The position numbers were made by a program, and so were the translations under genes. Below are positions 5,835 to 14,063 of a DNA stretch of 15,181 nucleotides, piece after piece. The stretch covers positions 40,141-55,321 of the forward strand of contig DGAQ01000028.1 in assembly GCA_002382445.1 (NCBI GenBank), given 5' to 3'. The stretch comes from Porticoccaceae bacterium UBA4026. Lineage in GTDB: Bacteria; Pseudomonadota; Gammaproteobacteria; Pseudomonadales; Porticoccaceae. The notes under the pieces were generated by a model. The model saw only the letters and a list, made by a program, of their open reading frames with translations. It was not told the origin of the DNA and ran no database searches. Positions within the stretch are counted from its first letter, which is position 1. The number at the start of each line of letters is the position of its first letter.

Positions 5835-7583
5835 CTATTCATCATGATCATTCTCGTGCACAGGTACTTCTTCTGCAGAGGTAGTCTGAGGCACATAATC
5901 CAAGACTGCACCAGGAACCCCATAATCGTACGCCCAGCGATGCACTACAGGTAAAGATGGTCCCCAGTTGCCGTGTTTCGGCGGAGTCTCTGGTGTCAAC
6001 CATTCAAGTGAAGTAGCCCTCCAGGGATTGCCTCCAGAGGGAGCTCCTTTAAAATAGCTATACGCCAGATTAAACAAGAACAGCAGCTGACTGATGCCAA
6101 CCACTATGGCAACGACGGTAATAAACGCATTAAGACTCTGGGCAGAATCAGGAATAAATGGATAGTCTTCATAGGCATAGTAACGCCTAGGCATGCCCAG
6201 AAAGCCTAGATAATGCATAGGGAAATAAATAAGGTATGTCCCCAGAAAGGTGATCCAAAAGTGTAACTTGCCAATACCGTCGTGCAACATGCGACCGGTG
6301 ATTTTTGGGTACCAATGATAGATAGAACCAAAGACCACTAGAATGGGTGCTACTCCCATCACCATGTGAAAGTGCGCCACCACAAAATAAGTATCAGAAA
6401 GAGGAATATCTACCACCACGTTGCCCAAAAACAAACCCGTCAATCCACCCACTAAGAAGGTCACAATAAACGCCAGGGAGAACAACATAGGAACAGTTAG
6501 GTGAATATTGCCTCGCCAAAGAGTCAATAGCCAGTTATAGACTTTAAGCGCTGTGGGTACGGCAATCACCAGCGTAGTGGTGGCAAAGAAAAAGCCAAAA
6601 TAAGGGTTCATCCCACTGACATACATATGATGCGCCCAGACAACAAAGCTAAGTACACCAATAGAAACAATCGCCCAGACCATCATTCGATAACCAAAAA
6701 TACTGCGCCGAGCATGAACACTAATAAGGTCGGAGACCAAGCCGAAGGCTGGAAGTGCAACGATATAGACTTCAGGGTGGCCGAAAAACCAAAAAAGGTG
6801 CTGAAACAAGATAGGGCTACCGCCGCTATAGTCTAACTGGGAGCCAAACTGCATCATATCGGGCATGAAAAAACTGGTACCTATGGTCTTGTCCAATAAC
6901 ATCATCAGACCACTGACGAATAATGCCGGAAAGGCTAGTAAAGCAAGAATTGTCGCTACAAAAATGCCCCAAACAGTCAGAGGCATTCTAAACATTGTCA
7001 TGCCGTGAGTGCGTGCCTGTAGAACGGTGGTAACATAATTAAGGCCACCCATGGTGGCGGCGATAATAAATATAATCAACGACACTAGCATTAAAATAAT
7101 GCCCCACTCAGAACCTGGTGTGCCGGCAGTAATAGCCTGCGGCGGATACAGCGTCCACCCCGCACCTGTAGGACCTCCTGGGACAAAAAAGCTGGCTAGT
7201 AAGACCAACACTGAGACCAAGTAAAACCAGTAGCTAAGCATGTTGACGTAGGGGAAAACCATATCTCTGGCGCCTACCATTAGCGGAATCAAGTAATTGC
7301 CGAATCCCCCCAAAAAAATCGCCGTGAGCAGATAAATGACCATAATCATGCCGTGCATAGTCATGGCTTGGTAGTAGGCAGTGGCATCCATATCTATACT
7401 GCCAGGAAAGCCGATCTGCATACGCATCATTCCCGACAACACTAGCGCGACAAGGCCTACAAGAATCGCCGTCGTCGAGTACTGAATGGCGATGACCTTA
7501 TGATCCTGACTCCAAACATATTTACTAATAAAACTGGTCGGTTCGTGAAGCTCTTCGTTTTCTACATCATCGGCGTAGGCCAT
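5835..7583 (-). CDS. coxA: Cytochrome c oxidase subunit I (heme a/a3-CuB catalytic subunit)
   Basis: This is the catalytic core of the oxidase: it reduces oxygen to water and pumps protons across the inner membrane. The 582-aa protein has the expected 12 or so helices, and all cofactor ligands are present: H77 and H406 (low-spin heme), H404 (high-spin heme), and H269, H318 and H319 (CuB). Tyr273 sits four residues after H269 for the His-Tyr crosslink. D-channel residues D107 and N114, Glu271 (GHPEVY) and K-channel Lys347 are all kept, which places it in the A1 class. HHMYVSGMNP (318-327) is the variant loop I associate with Bacteroidetes-like caa3 enzymes. The ribosome site GAGGAG lies inside the last two codons of coxB, and the ATG is 3 bp after its stop, implying translational coupling. 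Heme specificity (a versus o) is inferred from the CuA subunit II next door. Confidence 0.97.
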   Translation of the reverse strand: MAYADDVENEELHEPTSFISKYVWSQDHKVIAIQYSTTAILVGLVALVLSGMMRMQIGFPGSIDMDATAYYQAMTMHGMIMVIYLLTAIFLGGFGNYLIPLMVGARDMVFPYVNMLSYWFYLVSVLVLLASFFVPGGPTGAGWTLYPPQAITAGTPGSEWGIILMLVSLIIFIIAATMGGLNYVTTVLQARTHGMTMFRMPLTVWGIFVATILALLAFPALFVSGLMMLLDKTIGTSFFMPDMMQFGSQLDYSGGSPILFQHLFWFFGHPEVYIVALPAFGLVSDLISVHARRSIFGYRMMVWAIVSIGVLSFVVWAHHMYVSGMNPYFGFFFATTTLVIAVPTALKVYNWLLTLWRGNIHLTVPMLFSLAFIVTFLVGGLTGLFLGNVVVDIPLSDTYFVVAHFHMVMGVAPILVVFGSIYHWYPKITGRMLHDGIGKLHFWITFLGTYLIYFPMHYLGFLGMPRRYYAYEDYPFIPDSAQSLNAFITVVAIVVGISQLLFLFNLAYSYFKGAPSGGNPWRATSLEWLTPETPPKHGNWGPSLPVVHRWAYDYGVPGAVLDYVPQTTSAEEVPVHENDHDE

Positions 7584-7586
7584 AAA

Positions 7587-8720
7587 TCACTCCTCGGTTG
7601 ACGGTTGAATGGAAGTTGAATTCTTAGGGTCAGACGACAGGGAGGCAATGTAGGCGACCAAACTATTTAACTGCTCGTCACTCAATTCATAGGCCACCAT
7701 AATCGGGGGGTACCCAGAGACAATTTTTGCTGCCGGATCAACAACAGATTCAATCAAATAAGGGCCATCGACCTCTACCATGCTACCGTCAGAAAGAGTT
7801 TCTTGGCGACCATAAAGATCTACCCAACCGGGCCCAAGACTTGGGCTACCGTCGATACTATGGCAGGCAATACAGCCGCGGCTAGAAGCTAAGCGTTGGC
7901 CCTGTTCGACAAGACCCTCGACTGTGCCGCCAGAGATTACATCAGCAAAGGTCAGTTGCGATGAGAGCCATTCCTGGTAGGATACTGCATCATCAACAAC
8001 GACCTGTCCGCGCATGTTGTAATGGCCAATTCCGCAATACTCAGCACAGAGAATATCAAAGGTACCTAGCACCGTCGGGGTAAACCAAAAATAAGTCACT
8101 TGACCCGGAATCAGGTCCATTTTGGCCCTAAACTGCGGTACATAAAAATCGTGCAGCACGTCTTTGGAACGCAGTAGAGCCTTAGCCGGCTGATTGATCA
8201 GCACATGTATTTGATTACCGCCGATCAAAATATCATCCTGACCCGCGGCATCATTCGGGTCAATACCGAATGCATTGTTTTCATCAATCCTAGTTACACT
8301 CGTACGCCCAAAAGTATTGTCTTTGCCCGGCAATCGATAACTCCAACGCCACTGCTCGCCAACCGCTTCAAACTCTACTGCGTTCGCAGGGACATGGACA
8401 AAGTCGTTATAGACTATTAGACCAGGTGCTAATAATCCACAGATTGCAACTGTGGTAATGCCGATCAACCACCATTCCAGCTTTTTGTTTTCCGGCCGAT
8501 ATTCAGACCTGCGCCCTGGAACCGCTTTATATTTATACACGCAATAAGCCATAAAGAGGACGATGGCAACAAAGAAAATGCCGGTAATAACCAGCGTAAT
8601 GGTGATGGTCGTGTCGATAGATCCCCAGTTTGATGCCAGTGGCGTCGCCTGCCACGGACTGAGAAAATGAAATAACACGGAAATAATAACAATAGCGACC
8701 AAAATAACTGCAAAAGTCAT
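7587..8720 (-). CDS. coxB: Cytochrome c oxidase subunit II with fused cytochrome c domain (caa3 type)
   Basis: This subunit accepts electrons and passes them through heme c and CuA to subunit I. In the 377-aa form, three N-terminal hydrophobic segments (about 1-20, 37-62 and 82-107) precede the periplasmic cupredoxin domain. CuA ligands are H190, C225, E227, C229, H233 and M236 (CAEYCGIGHYNM). A C-terminal cytochrome c domain carries CIACH (283-287) with M341 as likely axial ligand, which makes it caa3 type. The ATG at 8720 is preferred to one at 8786: a GGGG stretch lies 10 nt upstream, the 22 extra residues look unlike a membrane leader, and related proteins, as I recall them, begin near this point. 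It is the first gene of the operon and diverges from the LuxR-type gene. No ctaA, ctaB or cox11 assembly gene is visible in the window. Confidence 0.94.
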   Translation of the reverse strand: MTFAVILVAIVIISVLFHFLSPWQATPLASNWGSIDTTITITLVITGIFFVAIVLFMAYCVYKYKAVPGRRSEYRPENKKLEWWLIGITTVAICGLLAPGLIVYNDFVHVPANAVEFEAVGEQWRWSYRLPGKDNTFGRTSVTRIDENNAFGIDPNDAAGQDDILIGGNQIHVLINQPAKALLRSKDVLHDFYVPQFRAKMDLIPGQVTYFWFTPTVLGTFDILCAEYCGIGHYNMRGQVVVDDAVSYQEWLSSQLTFADVISGGTVEGLVEQGQRLASSRGCIACHSIDGSPSLGPGWVDLYGRQETLSDGSMVEVDGPYLIESVVDPAAKIVSGYPPIMVAYELSDEQLNSLVAYIASLSSDPKNSTSIQPSTEE

Positions 8721-9031
8721 ATGGATTCGACCCCGGTTACTAAGGGCAAGTGCCTTATCATGACACTTTGCCAGTAAGGCGAACATGCTACGTTCGCGGT
8801 ATTATTAATGCCTTTCGGCGGGTATTTAAAAAGTCACTATCATCACTCTAAGTGCTCTTTATTTTTATACCTTACATTTTAGTCTAGCACATAAAAAAAA
8901 TAATGTAGGAAAGCTTGTTTGGGCTAATTTACATCGCGTTGTCTTAACATTATTAGATAAATTTTGTGACATATATAAAGTTTGTTCAGTATCATAGGCT
9001 CTTTAGTTTATTTTAATAGCGTACCCAAAAT
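8721..9031. other. Divergent control region between oxidase operon and LuxR-type gene
   Basis: This 311-bp strongly AT-rich region must hold promoters for both directions. No coding frame of note is visible apart from the unlikely 22-codon upstream extension of coxB. It contains an 8-bp inverted repeat, AATAATGT (8899-8906) with ACATTATT (8947-8954), and further TTACAT/CTACAT words at 8872-8877, 8903-8908 (minus strand) and 8929-8934. A weak TATAAA at 8864-8869 on the minus strand could be the operon -10, but no good -35 goes with it. Confidence 0.6.
8966..8995 (+). promoter_or_regulatory. Possible sigma-70 promoter for the LuxR-type gene
   Basis: GTGACA (8966-8971) and TATCAT (8990-8995) are separated by 18 bp and lie about 37 bp upstream of the ATG at 9032. 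The -35 matches TTGACA at five of six positions and the -10 matches TATAAT at four of six. The region is AT-rich, so chance matches are likely. Confidence 0.35.
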
Positions 9032-9859
9032 ATGACGAGTCATCTCTCTGCCTTTAGCCAGCGCTTTGCCGCGATCATGCCAGAAATCGGCAATGACCGA
9101 TTGCCGTCATTATTGATAACCATGTTGAAGGGTTTAGTCCCTTTCGATAATGCTGTTATCGTACACTTTCGAGAAGGTAATAAACCCCAGATTCATTACA
9201 ACGACTTTCCTCCTTTGGACCGTGACAGTCAGATAGATGGTTTTGTAAACGGTGCTTTTTTACTTGACCCTTTTTACCGCGCAGCAATTGATCGAGGCAT
9301 CTCTGGTCTGCACAGACTAAGTGACTTGGCTCCAGAAGGATTTAAAAAGACCGAATATTATCGTAGCTATTTCAAGTTTACTCAGATCAAAGATGAAGCG
9401 GGCTATATAGTCCACCTTGACGGAAATCAGTTCATTAACATATCAATAGGCCGCTTAAGCTTGGCTCAACGCTTTAATCGGACACAGTTAACAATTCTTG
9501 AAGATATTGCACCGATAATAGAAAGCATCTGTAAAATGCAGTGGGATAGCAAGGCAAAGTCAGAGGCTGATGCTAGCAACCAATTGCCGGGGCAACTAGA
9601 CAGCGCCCTGAAATATTTTGGCACTGCTTATCTGACGGAACGTGAAAGTCAGGTAGTGCAGTTGTTCTTGCATGGCCACTCAACCAAATCGATTGCCGGG
9701 CGCTTAGGCATTTCGCCAGAGACCGTTAAATTACACCGTAAAAATAGTTACGCCAAGTTGGATGTATCCTCGCAAGCAGAACTTTTCTATCTATTTATAG
9801 ACTCCCTTGCCAGCCTTACTCAGTATTCTAGCGGCGACCCCTTGGTCGGCTACCTCTAG
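9032..9859 (+). CDS. LuxR-family HTH transcriptional regulator
   Basis: This is a 275-aa putative DNA-binding regulator. The C-terminal LuxR/GerE-type helix-turn-helix spans about 199-257: LTERESQVVQLF opens it (201-212), and the recognition helix lies in SPETVKLHRKNSYAKLDV (228-245). The N-terminal 170 residues look like a compact alpha/beta sensory fold, perhaps GAF- or autoinducer-domain-like, with a YYRSYF motif (109-114). I do not see a receiver domain with a phosphorylatable Asp or the usual conserved Trp/Tyr/Asp set of acyl-homoserine-lactone sensors, and no luxI-type gene is in the window. The ATG at 9032 has no clear ribosome site. It diverges from the caa3 oxidase operon, which makes that operon one candidate target. 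It ends by sharing CTAG with the stop of clpB. Ligand and targets are unknown. Confidence 0.88.
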   Translation: MTSHLSAFSQRFAAIMPEIGNDRLPSLLITMLKGLVPFDNAVIVHFREGNKPQIHYNDFPPLDRDSQIDGFVNGAFLLDPFYRAAIDRGISGLHRLSDLAPEGFKKTEYYRSYFKFTQIKDEAGYIVHLDGNQFINISIGRLSLAQRFNRTQLTILEDIAPIIESICKMQWDSKAKSEADASNQLPGQLDSALKYFGTAYLTERESQVVQLFLHGHSTKSIAGRLGISPETVKLHRKNSYAKLDVSSQAELFYLFIDSLASLTQYSSGDPLVGYL

Positions 9860-12429
9860 GCGTTGGCAAAGACGATCGCATCACTCTCCAGTTTTGCCAC
9901 AACAATGCTACCGGCAATAAAGTCTCCGGCCAAAATATGCTTAGCTAAAGGGTTTTCAATAAGCTTTTGTAGCGCTCGTTTTAGGGGTCGTGCACCATAG
10001 ACTGGGTCAAATCCGGCTTTTAGGACAAGGTCTAGCACCTCATCTTCCAAGCGTAAATTTAGATCATGCTCTGCCAGTCGGCGCTTTAAAAACCCTAACT
10101 GGATATTGGCAATACCTCGCAACTCTGACTTATCCAAAGGATGAAATACGACAGTTTCGTCGACCCGATTGATGAATTCTGGTCTGAAATTGAGACTCAC
10201 CACATCCATCACCGCCGATTTCATCACCTCATAGTTTTCTTCACCTGACAGTAGCTGTATAACATCGGAACCCAAATTTGACGTCATCACAATAACGGTA
10301 TTTTTAAAGTCCACTGTCCGTCCCTGCCCGTCAGTAAGGCGACCATCATCAAGTACTTGAAGTAATACATTAAATACATCTGTATGCGCTTTTTCGACCT
10401 CATCAAGCAGCAATACTGAGTAGGGTCGCCGCCGCACCGCTTCTGTAAGATAACCTCCCTCTTCGTACCCAACATAACCTGGCGGGGCGCCGATCAAGCG
10501 AGCTACAGAATGCTTCTCCATAAATTCGGACATATCAATACGCACCATGGCCTCCTCACTATCAAAGAGAAATTCAGCCAGAGCTTTACAGAGCTCAGTC
10601 TTACCTACACCGGTTGGACCAAGAAATAAAAATGAACCATTGGGCCGATTGGGATCAGCGAGTCCAGCGCGTGCGCGTCGAACTGCATTGGATACCGCCA
10701 CGACGGCTTCAGACTGGCCCATGACTCGTTGATGTAAAGCATTTTCCATACTCAATAGTTTATCGCGCTCACCTTCAAGCATTTTAGCCACAGGGATGCC
10801 AGTCCACTTAGCCACCACCTCGGCAATTTCCTCTTCTGTGACTTTATTCCTTAACAGTTGCTTTTCTGCCTGTGCTTCATTGCTAGCCTCGATAAACTGC
10901 TTCTCTAGGTCGGGGATTACACTGTATTGAATTTGTGCCATTTTCTCTAAATTCCCCGACCGGTGAGCCACCTCTAAATCTATTTTGGCTTGCTCTATCT
11001 CACTCTTGATGTGTGTAGACCCCTGCATCGAGGCCTTCTCGGCAACCCAAATTTGTTCAAGATCTGCGTATTCTTTACCCAAACTTGATATATCGTCATC
11101 GAGCTTAGACTTCCGCTTTTTAGCGGCTGCATCACTGTCTTTCTTCAAAGCTTCACGCTCAATCTTCAATTGAATTAGACGCCGCTCAAGGCGATCTAAT
11201 TCCTCCGGTTTTGAATCAATTTCCATTCTAATACGACTCCCGGCCTCATCAATCAGGTCGATAGCTTTGTCGGGAAGTTGGCGATCTGTAATGTATCGCG
11301 CAGACAGGCGCACTGCGGCAACAATCGCACTATCGGTTATTTCGACACCATGGTGGACCTCGTAACGTTCTTTCAGTCCGCGCAATATAGCCACTGTATC
11401 TTCTTGATCAGGCTCCTCCACCAATATTTTTTGGAAGCGACGTTCAAGCGCAGCGTCCTTCTCAATGAACTTTCGATATTCGTCTATGGTCGTGGCGCCA
11501 ACACAATGTAACTCACCCCTAGCGAGCGCAGGCTTTAACATATTACCTGCATCCAAAGAACCTTCTGCCTTGCCCGCACCGACCATAGTGTGTATCTCGT
11601 CAATGAACAAAATAATCTGCCCCTCCTGTTTGGCGAGATCTTTAAGTACCGATTTTAGGCGTTCCTCAAAATCACCTCGAAACTTCGCTCCCGCTAAAAG
11701 CGCACCAAGATCAAGTGTCAGAACACGCTTGTTCTTTAAACCCTCAGGCACTTCGCCATTAATAATACGTTGGGCAAGACCCTCAACGATTGCAGTTTTC
11801 CCCACCCCTGGCTCACCGATAAGTACTGGATTATTTTTGGTGCGCCGCTGCAACACCTGAATCGTGCGACGAATCTCATCGTCGCGCCCAATCACGGGGT
11901 CGAGTTTGCCCATTTCCGCACGTTCAGTGAGATCAATTGTGTACTTATTTAACGCCTCTCGCTGCTCTTCGGCATCCGCATGATCAACGCTGCCGTTTCC
12001 TCTAACACTAGCAATTGCCTCCTTTGCTTTTTTAATGTCGCCAAATCGGCTCAGTGTTTTCCCTAGCGGCCCCTCATCCTCCAATGCCGCTCTGAGCAGT
12101 GTTTCGCTAGAGATAAATTGGTCGTTATTTTTTTGCGCAGCGCGGTCAGCTAAATTCAATAATCGCCCAAGATCTTGAGAGATACTGCCCTCCCCCGTGG
12201 GAAATTTCACTTGAGCTAATTTTTCAAGTTGCTCATTGAGCTGATTCTGCAAGCCGGACACATCAAAGCCAGCGCGATTAAGGATCGGGCGAACACTGCC
12301 GCCCTGTTGGTTAAGCAAGGCCACTAATAAATGCGGCGGTTCGATCGCAGCGTGGTCATTACCAATGGCAATTGACTGAGCCTCGCTCAGCGCTGATTGA
12401 AGCTGATTGGTTAATTTGTCCATGCGCAT
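9856..12429 (-). CDS. clpB: ATP-dependent disaggregase ClpB (Hsp104 family)
   Basis: ClpB is a hexameric AAA+ chaperone that extracts polypeptides from aggregates together with DnaK. It has 857 residues, the same as E. coli. In order: N-terminal Clp domain (about 1-145); first ATPase domain with Walker A GEPGVGKT (205-212) and Walker B D277/E278; coiled-coil middle domain (about 405-525); second ATPase domain with GPTGVGKT (604-611) and D676/E677; and sensor region GARPLKR (812-818). The first pore loop reads GAKFRG with Phe250 where E. coli has Tyr251; the second loop GYVGYEEGG (651-659) is intact. No ClpP-binding tripeptide loop is apparent, as expected for ClpB. The ATG at 12429 has AGGAG 8 nt upstream. 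A sigma-32-like promoter precedes it. The 3' end interlocks with the LuxR-type gene. Confidence 0.98.
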   Translation of the reverse strand: MRMDKLTNQLQSALSEAQSIAIGNDHAAIEPPHLLVALLNQQGGSVRPILNRAGFDVSGLQNQLNEQLEKLAQVKFPTGEGSISQDLGRLLNLADRAAQKNNDQFISSETLLRAALEDEGPLGKTLSRFGDIKKAKEAIASVRGNGSVDHADAEEQREALNKYTIDLTERAEMGKLDPVIGRDDEIRRTIQVLQRRTKNNPVLIGEPGVGKTAIVEGLAQRIINGEVPEGLKNKRVLTLDLGALLAGAKFRGDFEERLKSVLKDLAKQEGQIILFIDEIHTMVGAGKAEGSLDAGNMLKPALARGELHCVGATTIDEYRKFIEKDAALERRFQKILVEEPDQEDTVAILRGLKERYEVHHGVEITDSAIVAAVRLSARYITDRQLPDKAIDLIDEAGSRIRMEIDSKPEELDRLERRLIQLKIEREALKKDSDAAAKKRKSKLDDDISSLGKEYADLEQIWVAEKASMQGSTHIKSEIEQAKIDLEVAHRSGNLEKMAQIQYSVIPDLEKQFIEASNEAQAEKQLLRNKVTEEEIAEVVAKWTGIPVAKMLEGERDKLLSMENALHQRVMGQSEAVVAVSNAVRRARAGLADPNRPNGSFLFLGPTGVGKTELCKALAEFLFDSEEAMVRIDMSEFMEKHSVARLIGAPPGYVGYEEGGYLTEAVRRRPYSVLLLDEVEKAHTDVFNVLLQVLDDGRLTDGQGRTVDFKNTVIVMTSNLGSDVIQLLSGEENYEVMKSAVMDVVSLNFRPEFINRVDETVVFHPLDKSELRGIANIQLGFLKRRLAEHDLNLRLEDEVLDLVLKAGFDPVYGARPLKRALQKLIENPLAKHILAGDFIAGSIVVAKLESDAIVFANA

Positions 12430-12464
12430 AATTTACTCCTAGGTGATGCCTTGTTGGTTACTAC

Positions 12465-12494
12465 TAAGTTGGGGGCTGAGGAACAACTTTTCAA
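12465..12494 (-). promoter_or_regulatory. Predicted sigma-32 (heat-shock) promoter of clpB
   Basis: On the minus strand, TTGAAA (12494-12489) is followed after 13 nt by CCCCCAACTT, with the CCCC core at 12474-12471. This fits the known sigma-32 consensus (CTTGAAA, 11-16 nt, CCCCATNT) closely. Transcription would start near 12460, leaving a leader of about 30 nt before the clpB ATG. clpB is a classical sigma-32 gene in gammaproteobacteria, so motif and context agree. rpoH itself is not in the window. Confidence 0.7.
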
Positions 12495-12561
12495 TAGGCA
12501 ACACAAAAGCCACGAGGTACGGGGTCGCACCTTTAAAATATTTATCCACTTGCAGCCATAA

Positions 12562-12597
12562 AAAAGCCCCAGAACAACTTAATGCGCTGGGGCTTTT
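12562..12597 (-). terminator. Intrinsic terminator of the pnt operon
   Basis: An 11-bp perfect stem (AAAAGCCCCAG and CTGGGGCTTTT) encloses a 14-nt loop. Read on the minus strand, it ends in a run of six T, and it begins 18 nt after the pntB stop. The A-rich left side also gives the stem some T content on the plus strand, but no plus-strand gene ends here. It isolates pntB from clpB, so clpB needs its own promoter. Confidence 0.9.
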
Positions 12598-12614
12598 GAC
12601 AGACCTAGAGGCAA

Positions 12615-14060
12615 TTAAAGTTGATTTAGCGCCATAGTCATTTCCACTACAGCTTTTTTACCATCGCCATAAACCATCAGCGTGTGATCCATCGCAAACA
12701 ACGGATTAGGCAGACCAGCAAATCCCGGGCTTAACGACCGTTTAATCACCACCACGGTCTTGGCCTTATCAACATTGAGGATAGGCATACCGTAGATTGG
12801 ACTTCCTTCAACATCGCGAGCCATTGGATTAGTTACGTCATTGGCGCCAATTACAATCACCACATCAGTATCTTCAAAGGTAGGGTTAATTCTGTCCATT
12901 TCAACTAACTTGTCATAGGGTACCTCGGCCTCTGCAAGCAATACATTCATGTGCCCGGGCATTCTCCCCGCGACTGGGTGAATGCCATATTCGACCTCGA
13001 CACCTTTAGCCTCCATTGCATCGGCCAACTCTCGAACTGCGTGCTGAGCCTGTGCCATTGCCATACCGTAACCGGGTACTATAACCACTCGCTGAGCTGT
13101 TTCTAACAGCATAGCAACTTCGTCAGGTTGGGCACTGGTCACCTTCCCTGCATAGATTTCATCTGCATCTATAATTTCACCACTGGCGGCCATCTTGCCA
13201 AACAGAACATTAGCCAGAGACCGATTCATGGCGACACACATAATTCGAGTAAGAATGAGTCCCGAGGTACCCACCAGTGAGCCGGCAATAATAAGCACCG
13301 TGTTACCGAGAATAAAGCCTGCCAGCGCTGCCGCTATTCCAGAATAAGAATTCAATAGTGCAATCACCACAGGCATATCAGCGCCACCAATTGGCATCAC
13401 TAAGAAAAGACCAAGTAATAGGGCAAGACCTAGGATGGTTACCATAGCCACCATGTTACCTGGATTAATGACCAGCAATACAATCGCAGTTAATGCGCTC
13501 AATAAAAGTATTCCATTGCCGATGGGACCTCCAGGCAATCCATAACTTTTCTTCATCCATTCCTGTAGTTTACTAAATGCAACCAAACTACCAGTGAGCG
13601 TAACCGCACCGATGAGTACCGTAAGACAGATTGAAACTAAGCCAATAGTGCCCTCTACTCCCTCGCCAAACGCATTACTTGCAACTATCTTGGGCTGAAA
13701 AAAATCAATCACTGAGGTCGACTTTATACCCGCGCGAGTAATGTATTCCGCGAGTGCTATAGAGAGTGAAGCACCACCACCGAAACCATTTAACAAGGCT
13801 ACCATTTGCGGTATTGAGGTCATTTGAACACGCAGAGCCATCAGTGCACCTACAATACCGCCTAAGGCCACTCCAGCTATCACATAGATGAAATCAACAT
13901 CGTTAATGTTAAACAAAGTTACTACGACGGCAACCAACATACCCAGCGCCGAGAGGAAGTTACCTCGAACTGCTGTTTTCGGTTTGGTTAGTCCTTTGAC
14001 GCCAAGAATAAATAATACGCCGGCAACTAGATAAATAAAATTAACTAAATTTCCACTCAT
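12615..14060 (-). CDS. pntB: NAD(P) transhydrogenase subunit beta
   Basis: The beta subunit supplies most of the membrane helices (domain II) and the NADP(H)-binding domain III of the proton-translocating transhydrogenase, which reduces NADP+ with NADH using the proton gradient. It has 481 residues. The hydrophobic helices span about 4-280. IGGADMPVV (224-232) carries D228, equivalent to E. coli Asp213, and LNSYSG keeps N237, equivalent to Asn222. Domain III has PGYGMAMAQAQ (329-339), HPVAGRMPGHMNVLLAEA (361-378) and GANDVTNP (405-412). At the place of E. coli beta-His91 the residue is Asn91 (VALLNGFGG). The AGAGGAAG ribosome site overlaps the end of pntAB, 3 bp upstream. It is the last gene before the terminator. 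Confidence 0.97.
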   Translation of the reverse strand: MSGNLVNFIYLVAGVLFILGVKGLTKPKTAVRGNFLSALGMLVAVVVTLFNINDVDFIYVIAGVALGGIVGALMALRVQMTSIPQMVALLNGFGGGASLSIALAEYITRAGIKSTSVIDFFQPKIVASNAFGEGVEGTIGLVSICLTVLIGAVTLTGSLVAFSKLQEWMKKSYGLPGGPIGNGILLLSALTAIVLLVINPGNMVAMVTILGLALLLGLFLVMPIGGADMPVVIALLNSYSGIAAALAGFILGNTVLIIAGSLVGTSGLILTRIMCVAMNRSLANVLFGKMAASGEIIDADEIYAGKVTSAQPDEVAMLLETAQRVVIVPGYGMAMAQAQHAVRELADAMEAKGVEVEYGIHPVAGRMPGHMNVLLAEAEVPYDKLVEMDRINPTFEDTDVVIVIGANDVTNPMARDVEGSPIYGMPILNVDKAKTVVVIKRSLSPGFAGLPNPLFAMDHTLMVYGDGKKAVVEMTMALNQL

Positions 14061-14063
14061 CGC

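Noticed and set aside
8721..8786. 22-residue N-terminal extension of coxB from the ATG at 8786
   Set aside because: There is no ribosome site before 8786, and the extension is polar and charged ahead of the first membrane helix, unlike related subunit II proteins.
8961..8980. CRP-like half site TTTTGTGACATATA upstream of the LuxR-type gene
   Set aside because: Only one half (TGTGA) is present; the opposite half TCACA is absent at the required spacing.
11680..11697. ClpB pore-loop Phe250 in place of Tyr as a functional oddity
   Set aside because: The same aromatic swap occurs, as I recall, in other gammaproteobacterial ClpB proteins such as those of pseudomonads, so it is ordinary variation.
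11465..11860. 131-codon forward reading frame inside clpB
   Set aside because: It lies entirely antisense to the conserved first ATPase domain of ClpB, and its serine/arginine/proline-rich composition is that of an antisense shadow.
12443..12637. 64-codon forward reading frame across the clpB-pntB gap
   Set aside because: It runs through the pnt terminator and into the end of pntB, and overlaps the sigma-32 promoter; its composition is not protein-like.
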